The notes: a model not told the origin generated them from the sequence alone. A stretch of DNA of 64,000 nt from Eulemur rufifrons (GCF_041146395.1 NC_090989.1:278286343-278350342), one strand, 5' to 3'. Shown: positions 36,308 to 49,391, counted from the stretch's first letter. Translations and numbers: made by a program.

Positions 36308-39292
36308 ATAAAATGATTATTATATATAGTATATATACATTATCAAATTTGATTTTATTCTGGTTGAGGTGAATGTAAGAGGAATATATAATTTAATACA
36401 ATGTGAACAGGGCTTTTGACTCTGTCTCATCCCTACCTAATATGTTAGGGTTTTCCCCCTTCATTTCCCTTACAAAAGAATGTTAGTGGTTTTCATATAT
36501 ATTAATCATTGTGTCCAAAAGCAAGCAAAGCAAATCACAGTGTTCATAGCTGTGCTTCATAACAAGTACATAAACCAAATGCCATAAAATTTCTTCAACT
36601 CTAGTTGGAAACCGTTTGGAATTTTTGTTCGTTGTCCAGCAGGTAAGCTGGATGACCTGTGGTGCTGACCTTTTTACATAGTGTAGTGTTATATTACCCA
36701 ACCCCAAAGGAGCAGTGGTTTTCAAGGGTTTTACTGGCCTACAAATCTACCTTCATTCCGTACTGTAGAAACATACATACCAGGTAACTAAATCAAATCA
36801 CTCTCTACCATGAGTTAGTACTCACACTAAAGGAAAGGGATTTGTAGTTTTGTCTACAAAATTCTCCAAGCAGTGTTGTGGGTTTTCTGGTTTTTGTTTT
36901 TTGTTTTGCCCTTTCTCTTTTCAAACAGCCAGTTCAGGTGCACAGCAACTTTTTCTACATGCAGTTCCCACGGAAACTGCAGAACTTGGAATTTGTATTT
37001 TTTGTAAAGCTATACTCTACGGGAATTGCAAGCAATATATCTATCTTAGTATTGTGTGTGCTAATGAGAGCCTCAGTGGCTCCCCCACTCTCTCAGTGTT
37101 TCCTGCTTAAAGAACCAACAGTTAAAAAGCCCTCTGAGATACTCAGTGTGTCACCAAATCTGTGTGTGTCACCATTTTTTTGGTCATGTGGTGCTATTTT
37201 TATGTTAAATGTCTTTTAGGTCAGTATAGTTGTAGAAAATGTGAAATCTAAAGGTAATAGTGGATTACAGTTGTTTTCCTCTCTTGAGTTCATAGCTTGA
37301 AAAGAGACCTCAAAAGCGTATGCCGGCAAACACATTACTGTATGAAAACACACCCGTGTCCTGTTTGCATAATGTTTTATCAGTACTTTTGGAAGTGTCT
37401 TCAGTTCTGGATTGTGTTCGCATATACAAACAGTCTTTACAGGATTGCTTTGGTACTGTATACTCTGGCAGACGGTAACTTCGTGAGCAGTTTGGTGGTG
37501 AGTTTGTGCTGCAGGCTGTTGGTGGCATGTCAGTGCTTCAGTCTCTCTGCCTGAGAACCTGGGCTCTGAGACCCACAACCAGTGTGTCTCCATAGGAGAA
37601 TGGCGCAGCCACCTAAAAAAACCGGAAGTGAAAGACCAGCCTCAGACGCTAGGAGTTAAAGGCATACAGAAATAGATGTTTGCTGGTTTTCCATGCTTTT
37701 TTGGCTCTTAAAATACCAATGGTGGGTTTTTGTTGTTTTTGTTTTTGTTTTTTTAAGAAAAAAGTCATTCAAGCCCTTCTTGTGTAATAACCCCCCTGGG
37801 GTGGTAGCCGTGCAGTAGCATCTCTTTAGCACACAGGATCGTTCACGTGTGAACTGCTGCGCTACACATCAGTGTTAACTCCGTACAGACTACACTCTCA
37901 TCCGCTGCTCCTGAGGAGCAGCTTTTGCTAAATCGGGTATATAGTATGCCTTTTTCCTCGTCAAACTGCCTAAGTAGGGGTTTGTTCTCTCCCTGGAGCA
38001 CTTGTTCAATTCTTGTTAAAGCCTCGTGCCTCAAGGGGAGGCTGGACCCCAAGTGTTTACCCACTTAAATATGTTCTGGGGTTTCAGGTAAATGTTTGTG
38101 ATTTTTTTTTTTTTTCCTTACATGAGTAAGTTTGGTTTTGATTTTTTTTTTTTAAATTTAAATGCAAAAAATTTGTGTTGTGATACAAATTAAGTCTGTG
38201 ACAAGAAATGCCCAAATCCAAGGACATAAGAGGTCAAGCTCAGGGAAGGAACCTCCTTTTCACTCAGGCTTGGGGCCTGCTGTGAGGTCTCCAGAGCATT
38301 CTGCGGTATGCAAGAGGAGTTAGGAGGCGAGAGCACCCGGGGCAGGCACCTCTGACGTCCTGGCTCTTGTCATTGTGTCCGTCTTAACCTTATTTACATG
38401 GAGTTCTTTGTATTTGTAAATTTGTTTAACTGGTTTGAGTTTACCAAAGAGTGACTTATCCAAAATTGTCTTTGACAAAAATATACATTGCTTTGATTGT
38501 ACAGTTCAGGTTCAAACATTGTAATGGGACTGTTAAGGGGCAGAAAATTGATTTGAGTTTCTCTCTAATAATCATGATTCCGCATTTAGCAAGTTCCACT
38601 TGCTCCCATTCGTGTTGCTAACACTTTCCCCTTTCCACTGCTCGCAGTGTTAAGAATGAATTCTCAAGCCATAACACAGTACTGTAAAGTTCCGCAGGGC
38701 TTCGAGGGAGGCAGCGCTAGGCCAGCACGGAGCTGTGTAGCCTCTCTGAGCATTTGTACTGTCGTGCTTCCCAGGGGCACGACTGCTGAGAGATTAACTC
38801 CATTCAGATCGGGCAGCAGCAATTAATTGTGCCTTGCCGCGTGAGGATGTGCCAGGAGGATTAACATGACCACAGAACAGAAACATTCTCTCCCTCAAGT
38901 TCACGTCACGTCTCCGCAGACGAAGTACGCTGTGTAACTCCTTAGAGCAACTCTTTTTGGAAAGCAAAGTCCCTATTTCTGTACAGTTTTAGGTTAGGTG
39001 TTTCATTTATAACAAATGCAGAAATCAATAAGATAAAGTGATATGTGAAGAAATCTTTTGCAGTAAAATATATCCTGAATTCATATAGGCTTGTTCATAA
39101 TTGAGTCTCTTCTTGAGCTACCTTTTCAATATTAGACAATGTGAAGACAGTGACAGCGTCCTTTTCTAGAGATGTTTAGCCTGTTATTACAAACTGTGAA
39201 AACAAAGAATTTTATACTTTTACTAATGTGTGTGGTTTTAAACAGTTATTTTCATTCTAATCAGTTCTCTACCCTCTAATTTCTACTAAAGC

Positions 39293-39325
39293 TGTAAATA
39301 CATTTAGAAATTATATTTGTAAATA
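39293..39325 (+). promoter_or_regulatory. ZBTB34: Two Pumilio response elements
   Basis: TGTAAATA at 39293-39300 and again at 39318-39325, both exact matches to the PUM1/PUM2 consensus TGTANATA. A third copy at 40814-40821 overlaps the last poly(A) signal. Confidence 0.5.
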
Positions 39326-39435
39326 CAGTATATGGAGACAAGTTAATTTTTTGGTCAGTGGAAAGCCTCCCAACCAATTGGCTCTGCCTTGGCAGTTGTG
39401 TTCATTTGGTTTTGTTTTTTTGTTTTTTGGGTTTC

Positions 39436-39459
39436 TTTTTTTTTTTTTTTTTTTTTTTT
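39436..39459 (+). repeat. T24 homopolymer in the 3'UTR
   Basis: 24 uninterrupted T in a wider T/G-rich tract (39405-39470). Prone to length errors in both replication and sequencing. Confidence 0.85.
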
Positions 39460-40788
39460 AGTTTTTGGGGTTTTCTTAAACAGCAGAAAGGATACTGTCG
39501 GTTCACTGTTAAGCAGAATATACTGTAGAACTAAATTGATAATTTTAAAATCTTCCAGAGCATGAGTAAATGTCTTTTCTAATGATAGCAGTTATAACCA
39601 ACTCTTTGTTTTCCCTTAGCCCGGACCATAGGCCTGCATATTTTGTGTCTGGTTTTGTTTTCATTTTTGTTTTTACAGCCAATTTGCAGGAACACAAAAC
39701 AAGGGCTTGGGGGGGAAATCATCTATGTGAATGAGCTTTACTTTAAAGAGATCAATGTATTTTATTTTAACAACTTTTTCTATCAGTTACTGTGATTTTT
39801 TTGTTGTTGTCGTTGTCATTATTGTTAAATTCTATAATGGTTTCCTGTGAAGCCTCCACTGAAAGGGACTCAAATATGCAACACCTAAACTATTTTCCAA
39901 GGGCACACGCCCCTTGAATGGTGCTTCTAGACTGGTCAGGGTTATTTATTAAATTTTATATATGAAAGTATTGGGGAATTATGTAAATTCTTTATATGAA
40001 ACTATCTAGTTCATAAATCATAGATTTCATATTACTCAGTGCAACTGAACTAAAAGTTCAGAAAAGTCATTCACATTGTTCCAAATTTGTAATGGTTGTC
40101 ACACGTCACATGCGTCTTTTTCATTAAGTGCCAGAGTGTTCCCACTGTTTCTGCCCAGTGCTTGACTTCTCAGCCCAGAAGAGAACCCGTTTTCTCTGGT
40201 TCCCTCCCTGGGTCTGGCACAGAGGGCTATTGTAGTTCTTGATCAAGTCCAGGAGTCAGCCTTGCTTGGCGCTCCGTGTAGCAGATTCAGTACACAGACC
40301 TCTTGCTGCCCCTCAGTGACAAGTATGCTGTGAATTCAACCTTGGACTTGCTGCCCAAGCCTTTGGTTGCTGCCCTGACCATTGTAAGAGGTAAACTTAC
40401 CTGGTTTGTTTGAGAATGACCATATTCCTAATGTGAAAACCATCTCTCACCACTTTTATTAGTAGGGCTAACATTTTTTCCGTTATAAATGGTTGAGCAA
40501 TTTGAATGACTTAACACAGTGTCATTATCTTGCAATATAAACTGGTAACCTCACAACTCCACACTTCATCACCATATGAAGTAAATGAAGCTAGCTAAGC
40601 GGATGCTGTATCAACTAGTAACTTGCCATTAAGGATTATTTTATAGCATGAATTTAAGACTATTTATTCAAATGATATTTTACTCTTGTATTCACTTTGT
40701 TTTAGATTCGTGACATGAATATTTCAGTGCTGCTTAATTTTGTTCTGAATTCTTGTTTCTTGCTTGTAAATGGCTTTTTTATGGTATA

Positions 40789-40823
40789 AATAAAGTCAAT
40801 GGACATTGCTGTTTGTAAATAAA
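40789..40823 (+). terminator. ZBTB34: Tandem poly(A) signals ending ZBTB34
   Basis: AATAAA at 40789-40794 and 40818-40823. The GT-rich 'gtgtgccgtggtct' at 40840-40853 is a suitable downstream element, so cleavage is expected around 40835-40845. Confidence 0.85.
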
Positions 40824-41269
40824 AATGCTGCTAGAGCACGTGTGCCGTGGTCTCCCTGTGCGTTGGCCCCCTTGGCCTCTGTGAGTGTCACTAGTGCTGA
40901 CAGACGTTTGCTGTATCATGGTTTCTGTAACCACTGTTTTTGAAAGGTTAGGGTTTCGGCCACTGTCTTGCTGAGGAGAGGAGAAAGGTGTATCTGTGAC
41001 CTTTCTCTTGTGTGGCGAAGACTGCATAGTCGGGGGCCCGGTCTGCACCGAGGCTTCCCCAGAAGGAATCACTGGTGAATACTTTCCCGTGTTCCTGCAG
41101 AGGGACCCGCTTAGCCCCCTTGGCACGTGCCTTGCTCAGTCCTCCACAGAGTGTGGAGTTGCATGGGCTGTTTCTTCTGTCTCCAACTGTCTTCTCTGCT
41201 TAGCCAATTAACTACACCCTCCTCCAGGTTCCAACTCGCGGCCCTTCTCCCCTCCAGCAGCCCTCCAGG

Positions 41270-41475
41270 TCAGGCCTCTGGAACATAGATGCTTGTTGAG
41301 CTGTCCCCCTGCCCTTCAGAACACTTATTTCCATTTGTAACTGGATGTTCATGTTAATGTTAATGTTTCTCCTGCTGGCCTGTAAGCTCCCTGATGGCCG
41401 GGATCCTAAACTCTCTCTCAGCCTGGTATCCTTAGAACAGGGCCTGGCGCCATAGTAGGTGCTCAGCGAGTGTTG
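41270..41475 (+). repeat. L2 LINE 3' end
   Basis: 'gcctgtaagctccctgatgg', 'cttagaacagggcctggcgc', 'atagtaggtgctcagcgagt' in typical L2 terminal order. Confidence 0.75.
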
Positions 41476-44400
41476 GCGAGCAAATGAGCAAATGCATGCC
41501 TTCCGGAGGGTCTCTCAAGGCAGTGTGGCTGGGACGCAGGCGGGATTTGACTTGGCTCCTCTGGTACTATGAGCCAACTTGCTCCTTGCTCGTGAGTAAG
41601 GGCTGCTGTAAAGCAAGTTCTCTGCCTTCTCACCAGGGCTGTGCTCTGACCAGGTAGGCAGGAAGGTGGTGCATGATGTGAAAGGTCCATGCAGGAACCG
41701 GCTCCACTTGCAAGCAGGGGCCCCGGCGATCCCCACGGTACGCAAGTGGGTGACGGAGAAAGTGCACTGATTAGCGTGACCGGAGGTCTGGCTTCCAGCC
41801 CTGCCTTTGCCTGACCATGAGCTTAAGCTTGTCACTCACCCGCTTTAGCCCCAGTTTGATAGCTCTGACGTGTCATGAGGTGGTTGTTGCTGACGGGTTT
41901 GCTTATTCCCTAAGGCTGGAAAAGTAGCCCAATGTCAAGAGTCAGGGGCGAGCCTCTCCTCCAGCTGGGATAGAGAACCATCCCGGCGGGGTGGGGTCCT
42001 GGAAATGAGAGCACCGACTGAAGCCGACACACTGAGTTGGAGCAGATGCTGTGTGGACCGTGTTGAGCTGCATTGCTGACAACGGCTTTGGCGGTAGCTG
42101 GCTCTTTCTTCGTTTGTGCTGAAGTCAGACCTATCTTCACTTCAGTTTCTTCCAATTATAATTCATACAACTGTTGGCCAAGCCCGTGTGGCTTCAGGGA
42201 TGTTTATGACGTCCTTTTATAATGTCCAAGGACAACCACCAATCCCTAATTGCATGCTGGTCTTCATTCTGTTTCCTGCACTTGATCTTAGCCAAAAGCC
42301 TGAGAAGTGATTCATTCATTCTGTTTCCTGGACCATTTCCTTAGAAGCCCCTCAAACCTCAGTGACACTTGCCTTCAAACATCTTGTGTGATAGTTTCCT
42401 TGGCTTTTCAATACAGGCCTAGCTTGCACACCTTTTGTCAGCAAGTAGGGCTCAAAACTTCAGAACACAAAAGCAGTGGCAGAAAGAGGCTACCACAAAG
42501 GAAACACGTTACAGAACACATCACCCTGGGATATGCATGGAGCCCTCGCTATGTGGCTGCTGTGCAGTCCTTGGCCACAGGTGTGTAATAAAGCTTGCTG
42601 TTCCAGCATTCAGTGGCCAAGAGTGTCCTGTCACTCTGAGGGGTGGGGTGGCATATGTACATAATAACGGTGGATTATGATGCAGACACCCACAGGGCAA
42701 CTGCCTGAGCCTGCAGAACAGAGCTGTCTCTCTCTCCTCTCCACTCAAGACAGTAAATAGATCCCCAGACCCTTGTCTTGAAACAGGTTGCTTACTGGGG
42801 CTCCTTTTGGTCCTGCCTCTGCCTGAAGGGAACTTGGATCTTACCAGGGTAGGGTCTGGCAGGGCCTCCGGGACAGCAGCATTGCCCCTCGGGGGTGGCT
42901 AGCCAGGTGTTGCTCTTAGCTGTGCTGCCCACTTGCTAGCAGGCCTTGCCCAGTGATGCAGACAGGCCCGCCACAGGCTTCGCTGGGGAGACGGGCCCTG
43001 GGGCGCTGAAGCAGTTCTTCCTCCCTTTTGGCTCAGCCTTGGCTCTCTGATCAGCCCTGGGCACTCTTCTGTGCATCCCAGGGCAAGATCTGATGTACTT
43101 TCCCGGGCCCCTCTGGGACTGCATGGCCAGGCCTCCGGGCCTCCCAGCCAGATTGCGTCCTACAGGTGTGCTCTCACCACCTTCAGGTGCTCCATGTGTG
43201 TGTGCGTGCGTGTGCATGCTTTTAAATGTACAAATAAAAGAATAAGTCATCTTGAATGCTGTCCTCTTCCCCAGAGTGCTGGAAATGGAAGAGAAAAACT
43301 CTTGCACTTTTCTGACAGTGCAAAGGGACCTCACAGGCGAGCTACTCCCTGACTGCCAGTACTGGGACTACTGCAGTCGTCCACATGAATAATCTCCACT
43401 GATGGAAACCGACTGCTTCGCAAGGGACACTGTAAATATGGCAAATTTCAATGATGTAAAGTCCTTCCTTATCCTGAGCCCCAAATCTGCCTCTCTGGAG
43501 CTTGCACCCTGCTCTCTGTTCTACTCCATAGGACCACAGTATGTTTTGAATATTCAGTGACAACATACCTGTCTCTGTCTAGCCCTCTCTTTGGGCATCT
43601 CTAGGCTAAATGTGACTCCGGGCTATTGTCTTTTCTCTAGAGTCCAGGCTGTGGGGACATATTTCCCTTTCACTCTGATCACCCACCATCATTTCAGGGC
43701 TTTAACAAATGTAACCAGGGGACCCGTATCTGACAGTTGTGGTGGAACCCATCACTTGGAGGAACACTTCTTTGGCAAGCAGATTACTTTCACGTGACTG
43801 ATATTTTAACTAGCCTGTCTCTGCCAGCGGATCTATTCATCACACATCTGGGTCCCTAGAGCTGTTTTCAGGGGTTTCTCTATTTTTACCTCCTCAGCCC
43901 CTTCCCTCTCTCCCCTTCCCTCTCCAAATGTTAAGGTGAGACTCCAAAGCCCACTGGCACCTTTACTTTGGGAGATCTGGGCTCGGGCAGGGACTCTTGC
44001 GTCTGAATTTCCCCCTGGCCTCACGCCATTCCCTTTGAGAACTCCCCTCTCTTTGCTCGCTGATGCCGCCTGCTCCCCAGGGTGCTCTGGCGCTGGGAGC
44101 AGGCATTCCTGCCCTGCTATGTGTTGCCCTTGCATGGGGAAGGCACTTGGGCCAGTTGCTGGCTTCAGCCACTTCCTCTCTGCTCTTTCGTCACAGCTGC
44201 TGCTCCATGCTCTGGCCTCTCTCATCCCTTCTTGCCCGCTGCACCCTCGCCAGGCTGGTGATGACCTGGGAATGCTCTTAGGTTTCAACAGCTAAACTGC
44301 TAGTTCCCTTCCTCACCTCCACTGCGTTAGCCCCCTTTTCCCGGAGCAGGCCTCCAGGGGCCTCCTGCCACCAGGCTCTGTTGAAAGGCCCCACTTCCGA

Positions 44401-45149
44401 CTGTGGTCAGGGCATGGCCAGCTGCAGGCCCTGTGAGTACTGGAGACTTCCACCCGGAAGATAAGCCCCGTGCCTCTCTGCCTACAACTTTAATCGTGGA
44501 AATGGCTCCTGTGTCAGCACCCTGATAAAGTGTCAGGCACTGAGTGTGATGGTCTAGCCCAGATGGAAAGGGATGGATGGTCCCCTTCTTGGGGGCTCTG
44601 TGTGGGTAGATAAGGCACACAGAGCCCCATTGATTCCCCCGAGAGGGCTGGTGGCAGGGCCTGGCAACCCCGAGAATCTCAGGGGGCAGAGCATCCAGGA
44701 ACAGAGTATTCTGCACGTGGGACTTGCCCTGGGCACCTAGACAGCCACTCTCTCAGGTCCTGTAGGGCAGAACTCAGGCAGAGCCAGTGGCCGCATCCTG
44801 TAAGTGGAGACCTCAGCCTAAGGGATAAAATTGCCTGGGACTAGTTCTGAGGTCCCTTGAGAACATATCCTGCTGGAGGGAGAAGGGACTAGAAGAGACC
44901 TAGTCTGAGGGAGGAGGCCCAGCTAGACGAAGATGGGCCAGGACCAGGAAGCAAAATTCGGGTGAATTAAGTCATTAATTGTGGAAAGAGGAAACCATGA
45001 ACAAACTAGTTTTAAATAGGGAGGTAAAGACTTACTTGCTTTTGCAATGGAGAAGATGTTTTTAAAGATAAGACCACAAAGAAGAAATCCTAAGGGGAAA
45101 AATAGGTTTGACTATATACATTGTAAAATGTGTTTAGTAAAAGCAAAAC
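41476..45149. other. Intergenic, ZBTB34 to RALGPS1
   Basis: Apart from the U2 fragment at 42279, I see no gene and no well-defined repeat. Reading frames here are short and without domains. An AATAAA at 43231-43236 has no supporting gene context. Confidence 0.45.
42279..42311 (-). pseudogene. U2 snRNA retropseudogene, 3'-truncated (33 nt)
   Basis: The complement of 42279-42311 matches nucleotides 1-33 of U2 snRNA at 30 of 33 positions; 'ttttggctaagatcaagtg' is exact. It stops just before the branch-point recognition sequence. Perfect 16-bp direct repeats (ttcattctgtttcctg) flank it at 42263-42278 and 42315-42330. An intact 5' end, an abrupt 3' truncation and target-site duplication are the marks of the classic truncated snRNA pseudogenes made by reverse transcription. 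Not functional. Confidence 0.9.
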
Positions 45150-45945
45150 AACAAAACAAAACCCATAAAAATTGAAATGTAAAGTACAAGTTCAGGGGAA
45201 AAAAACCCGACTTTGCAACATGTAAAACAAGAGCTTTTAAAATTAATGAGAAAAAGATGAATACTCCAATTTAAAAGGGAAGAGAACACAGAGAAACAAT
45301 CCACAGAAGAAACACTCGCGGCTGATAAATACGGAGTCAAGACCATTTGCCCCCCTAGAAAGCAGCAATAAGAGGAGGTCATTTTTCTGCCTATTTAGTT
45401 GGCAATACCCAACATTGACAAGGGTGAGGAAAAATGGGACATTTATACCCTGCTGTTGGAAATATAAGCTGTACAACATCTCTGGAAGGCAAACAGGTTT
45501 CATGTTTCAAAATTTTAAATATGGATTCCCCTTGATACAGCAGGACTACTTTTAAGAATCAACCTAGGAAGATATTCTGTTAATAAGTAACCAAAGATGT
45601 ACAAATATATTCATCCCAGTGTTGATTATAATATTGAAAAGTTGGAAGCCACCATAATGTCCATTGTACATTCCTATAATACTACACTAGGGAGTCATTT
45701 AAAATGATGTTATAAATGTGTAAATAAACATCTATGGCACGGAGAACTATTCATGGCATATTGTTGAGTGTGGAAAAGCAATTAAAAAAAACATGTATGA
45801 GTCTATTAGGTTCTAAAGCGTATACAACTTATTAGATTACATAATATATACATAATAGCCTCTATATTCAATACCTATAGATAGCTATTTTTATTGAATG
45901 AGATAATGTATTTAATGAAATAAAACATAGTAAACAGTATAAGTG
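45150..45945 (+). repeat. Old L1 LINE 3' end
   Basis: Sense L1 3' text: 'tagttggcaatacccaacat', 'ccctgctgttggaaatataa', 'agttggaagccaccataatg', 'gcatattgttgagtgtggaa'. Confidence 0.8.
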
Positions 45946-46334
45946 CTGGCAATTAGGAAATGCAGGTGGATAGGAAGGTTGGAGCCAGATGTTGAGGGCT
46001 ATTTTATTTTAAGCTAAGAAACTTGGGTTTTACCCTGTGGCCCTGGAGAGGCAGAACTCTACTCAGTGAATGCTTACGGGGCGTCTGCTACAGAAATGAG
46101 AATATTGGTGCAGAGAGTGAGGTTTGTATCAAGAGAAAGTCAGCACATTGGCTCCTCAGGACAGATTGCTTTGGGGACTCCCCATGGCCTGGGGCCAGCC
46201 CTCAGCCTTGTAGACCTAGAAACCCACCTTTGGGACACAGGGAAAGTGGGTCTGAATCTGCCGCTGACTTACAGTCACTAAGTGTAAAGAGTGACTGGCA
46301 TATAGAACTAGAATGCCATTGTATCAATTTTTCT

Positions 46335-46520
46335 TTTTAATAGACAGGGTGGTCTTGCTCTGTCACCCAGCCTGGAGTGCAGTGGCCTGATCATAGCTCA
46401 CTGTAGCCTCGGCCTCGAACTCCCAGGCTCAAGTGACCCTCCTGCCTCAGCCTCCTGAGAAGCTGGGATGACAGGCACGTGCCACCTTGCCTCGCTAATT
46501 TTTCTATTTTTTGGAATGCT
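46335..46520 (-). mobile_element. 5'-truncated Alu (right arm plus linker)
   Basis: Complement of the right monomer, from 'gacagggtggtcttgctctg' to the A-rich linker ('ttttctattttttgg'). The left monomer is missing, as in a truncated insertion. Confidence 0.85.
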
Positions 46521-46589
46521 AAAATGTGACATGTTTAGCACATTAGTTTTCAGCTACTACAGCTAGTAGCACTAACAAGGAGGCCGCCA

Positions 46590-46770
46590 TTTATTAAACA
46601 TTTAATAGGTCAGAGAATATGCTAAGCACTTTCCATGCATTATATTTCCTTGAATCCTCAGAACAGCTCTGTGAGCTAGGTCCTACTATTATCTCCATTT
46701 TGCAGAAGAGGAAACTGAGATTTCTGGAGATTAAATAAATCGGTCAGGGTCTTACACAGTTGAGGTGGTG
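46590..46770 (-). repeat. MIR SINE
   Basis: Complement of MIR: 'gaatatgctaagcactttcc', 'gaacagctctgtgagctagg', 'ttttgcagaagaggaaactg'. Well preserved. Confidence 0.85.
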
Positions 46771-46819
46771 TGAGGCAGGATGGGGCTTCATAGCTTGCCC
46801 TATTTCAGGTAGTGTCAGT

Positions 46820-47220
46820 TCTGTGCCAAACCTGTGGTAGCCACCGGGGACACAGTAGTGGGCAAAGCTGACACAGCCCAGGCCCCCATGGAAGCTTAGG
46901 GTTCAGCGGTGGAGAAGTGCCAGTCTCAGTCGCATGGTCAGAATAGGACATAATCAAAAAACGCAATGAAGAAAAGGCAGCAGACACCAGGTGAGCCCAT
47001 GGCAGGGACACCTGACCTCGTGGGGAGGCCAGAGGAAGTGACACTTGAGAGAAACCTGACAGTGAGTAAGTTAACTAGGTAAGGGGGGAGGAGGGGGAAG
47101 AAGAGCATTTCAGGCAGAGGGAACAGTATGTGCAAAGGCCTTGAGGCTGGAGGAATCCTGGCACGTACAAGGAATTGAAAAGGCCAAAGTGGCTGGTGCA
47201 CAGGAGCGTGGCCTGACATG
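46820..47220 (+). repeat. Old mammalian-wide retroposon relic
   Basis: 'tagccaccggggacacagta', 'gcatttcaggcagagggaac', 'agtatgtgcaaaggccttga'. Same motif family as 15110-15700. The name is uncertain. A related scrap is at 47545-47640. Confidence 0.45.
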
Positions 47221-48524
47221 AGCTGCATGGAGGGCACATTCCTGGTGTTCAGCTCTGCATTTCCAATGTGAATCTTGGTGACCTCACCCCTCTTATGATG
47301 CTTCTGTGACCAAGCAACTCGCCTTCTAATGGATCTGTTCCTTCTTTAGGCTGGTTAATTTTTTCTTTTTTAGGTGACAATCAAGGTTTCTTGGCCCGAG
47401 AATCAACCTGTCTCTTTAAGATGTCTTTGCATATCTTAATTCTGATTTACACCACTTGATTTTATAGTGGAAGTTTCAGAGGACAATCTTATTTTCCTTG
47501 TAGTTGTGTTTCCGCCTGACTCTCGCCCCAGGTCCTGATGATACAGTGCTTGGAGCTGTGCTAGGCACTGGGCCACAGAGATAAAATCTTTATGGTCCTT
47601 GCTCTTGAACAGCTCATAGCCTTGTTGGAATGAGATTTAAAAAATGACTAGTGGAGGGCTTATATGGATATACCTTTGTCAAAACTCATCAAACTATATG
47701 TTTAAAATGGGGCCATTTTACTTTATGTGAATTACAGCCTCGTAAAGTTGATTTTAAAAGAAAAATATATTAATATGAAACATTGGGATAGAAGATAATC
47801 CATTTCCCAATATTAAGCAAAGCCTCTCCTCCAAACTTCTAGATCCTGGTAACCCCAAGCCCTTCCCTTTTTTTCTCCCAGTCCCAAGAGCTGGTAGCTT
47901 CTTTCCACAGTTATTGCCTCCCAGTTTAGTGGTTCCTTTTTATTTTTTTCTCAGACTGCCAATACATGTTTAACCTATTCCTTATATTAAATTCTCTCTG
48001 CTGAAATAACTAGTGTGGTTTCTGTTTTCTTGACTGGGCTCTGCTGGTCTTTCCAAGGTGGGATTCGGGATTGATTTTGGTTGTATTCCTGGTCTTGCAC
48101 GCAATGCTGACTCCCTGGCCTGTGGGAAATGGAATCCTGGAAGTCCATGGCATGTCACAGCATCGTGACCGACGAAATGATCCTCTGAGTTGGTTTTGAT
48201 GAAATGCGCTGCCTTACGAGGCCATGGGTCGCCGCCTGGACAATTAGGTAGGAATAATCACTTCAAGGGCTGAGAGAGGAATGGCTCTTCCCGACTGCAC
48301 TCGATCATTTTCAGAAAGAAAACAATGAGCCTAAGGCTCAAATCATGGTCAGAGAGTCAAAGAGCTTTTAGGTGGGCCTAAAAGAAGCTCTTCCTTCTTG
48401 AGGTGTGACTCATGCTCGGTGAAAATCAGACCCAAATTTAATTTTGTGGGTTGCAGAGTTAAAATGTTAGTTGAACTCAAGGCCTTGCCACGTTTCTCAT
48501 GAAAAAGTTAGGGCATTAATTCAG
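47221..48524. other. Intergenic, nothing recognised apart from a repeat scrap
   Basis: No gene. Most of the stretch is unclassified. Confidence 0.4.
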
Positions 48525-49391
48525 AAAGAATGGAACCCTGAGACCCTGAGTGAGGCACCAGGTGGACTCAGATAAATATGAGAATCCTGGACCCCTGAAT
48601 CTCTCTGAGCCTGCCTTCCTTCCCTTCCGTGGGAGGATGCAGCTTGCCCTTCCATGTCTGATGGAAAAAGCCTTTCCTTGCTTGAAGACCAGTAATAATA
48701 TCACCTGGGACAGTAGTCCTATGTGGAGATGTCTATTCTCTTCAAGACCCACTCCAACCACTTAATCACCCCTAGCATTACACCTAGAGTCAGATTTCCT
48801 CATGCTTCAGAATACAGCCATGGCCTGGAAGGAAAAATTAATGGAGTGTGGATCACTGTGCCAGCTCATGCAGCTGGAAGTGCCAGTTTGCTTGGTTGGT
48901 TGACTGAAACTTACACTCAGCAAAGACGATGGGATCTCATGTTGACAAAGGTCAAGTGACAGGTAGCCTTTAAATACAGACACAAGGTGGGCGGAATGAC
49001 TACCACAGGCAGCAAGGACTAAGTGGTAATCAGAAAGTGTGACCCACAGGGAGTCTGGAGGTGGTTAATTAATCATGGGACCCCCAGGGGTGAAATAGGC
49101 AGCCTACTAAAATATTTTTTGATTCATTATTATAATAGAAAATATTTCTGGTAGCCAGAAACCCAACTCGAGTCCCCATAATGGAAAATCATAACTTTTC
49201 ACCCAGTTCTGGACCTAACCCAGTTCATGGCCCTAGAGCCCCAAGGTGGAAGGGAGGGCAGGTTTCCTTGAGAAAGGATTCTGTAGCATTGGCAGAAAAA
49301 AAATACTCAAAATCCTCTTTTAAGCCCCAGGGACCTGCAACTATTTGCTAAAGTGACTGTGTACCTTTTGAGGATTATTAGATACTGGCTC

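Larger units (their letters stand above)
35842..40840 (+). other. ZBTB34: ZBTB34 3'UTR
   Basis: About 5 kb, AT-rich, with no Alu or L1 insertion recognised, in contrast to both flanks. That absence suggests selection on the UTR. Visible elements are a (TA)12 run, three Pumilio-type TGTAAATA motifs, AU-rich 'ttatttattaaatttt' near 39944, a T24 tract and two overlapping terminal poly(A) signals. An AATAAA at 36307-36312 could give a short isoform. Confidence 0.85.

Noticed and set aside
43201..43260. Possible gene end at AATAAA (43231)
   Set aside because: No coding exon, splice signals or promoter nearby, and the TG-rich sequence is a simple repeat.
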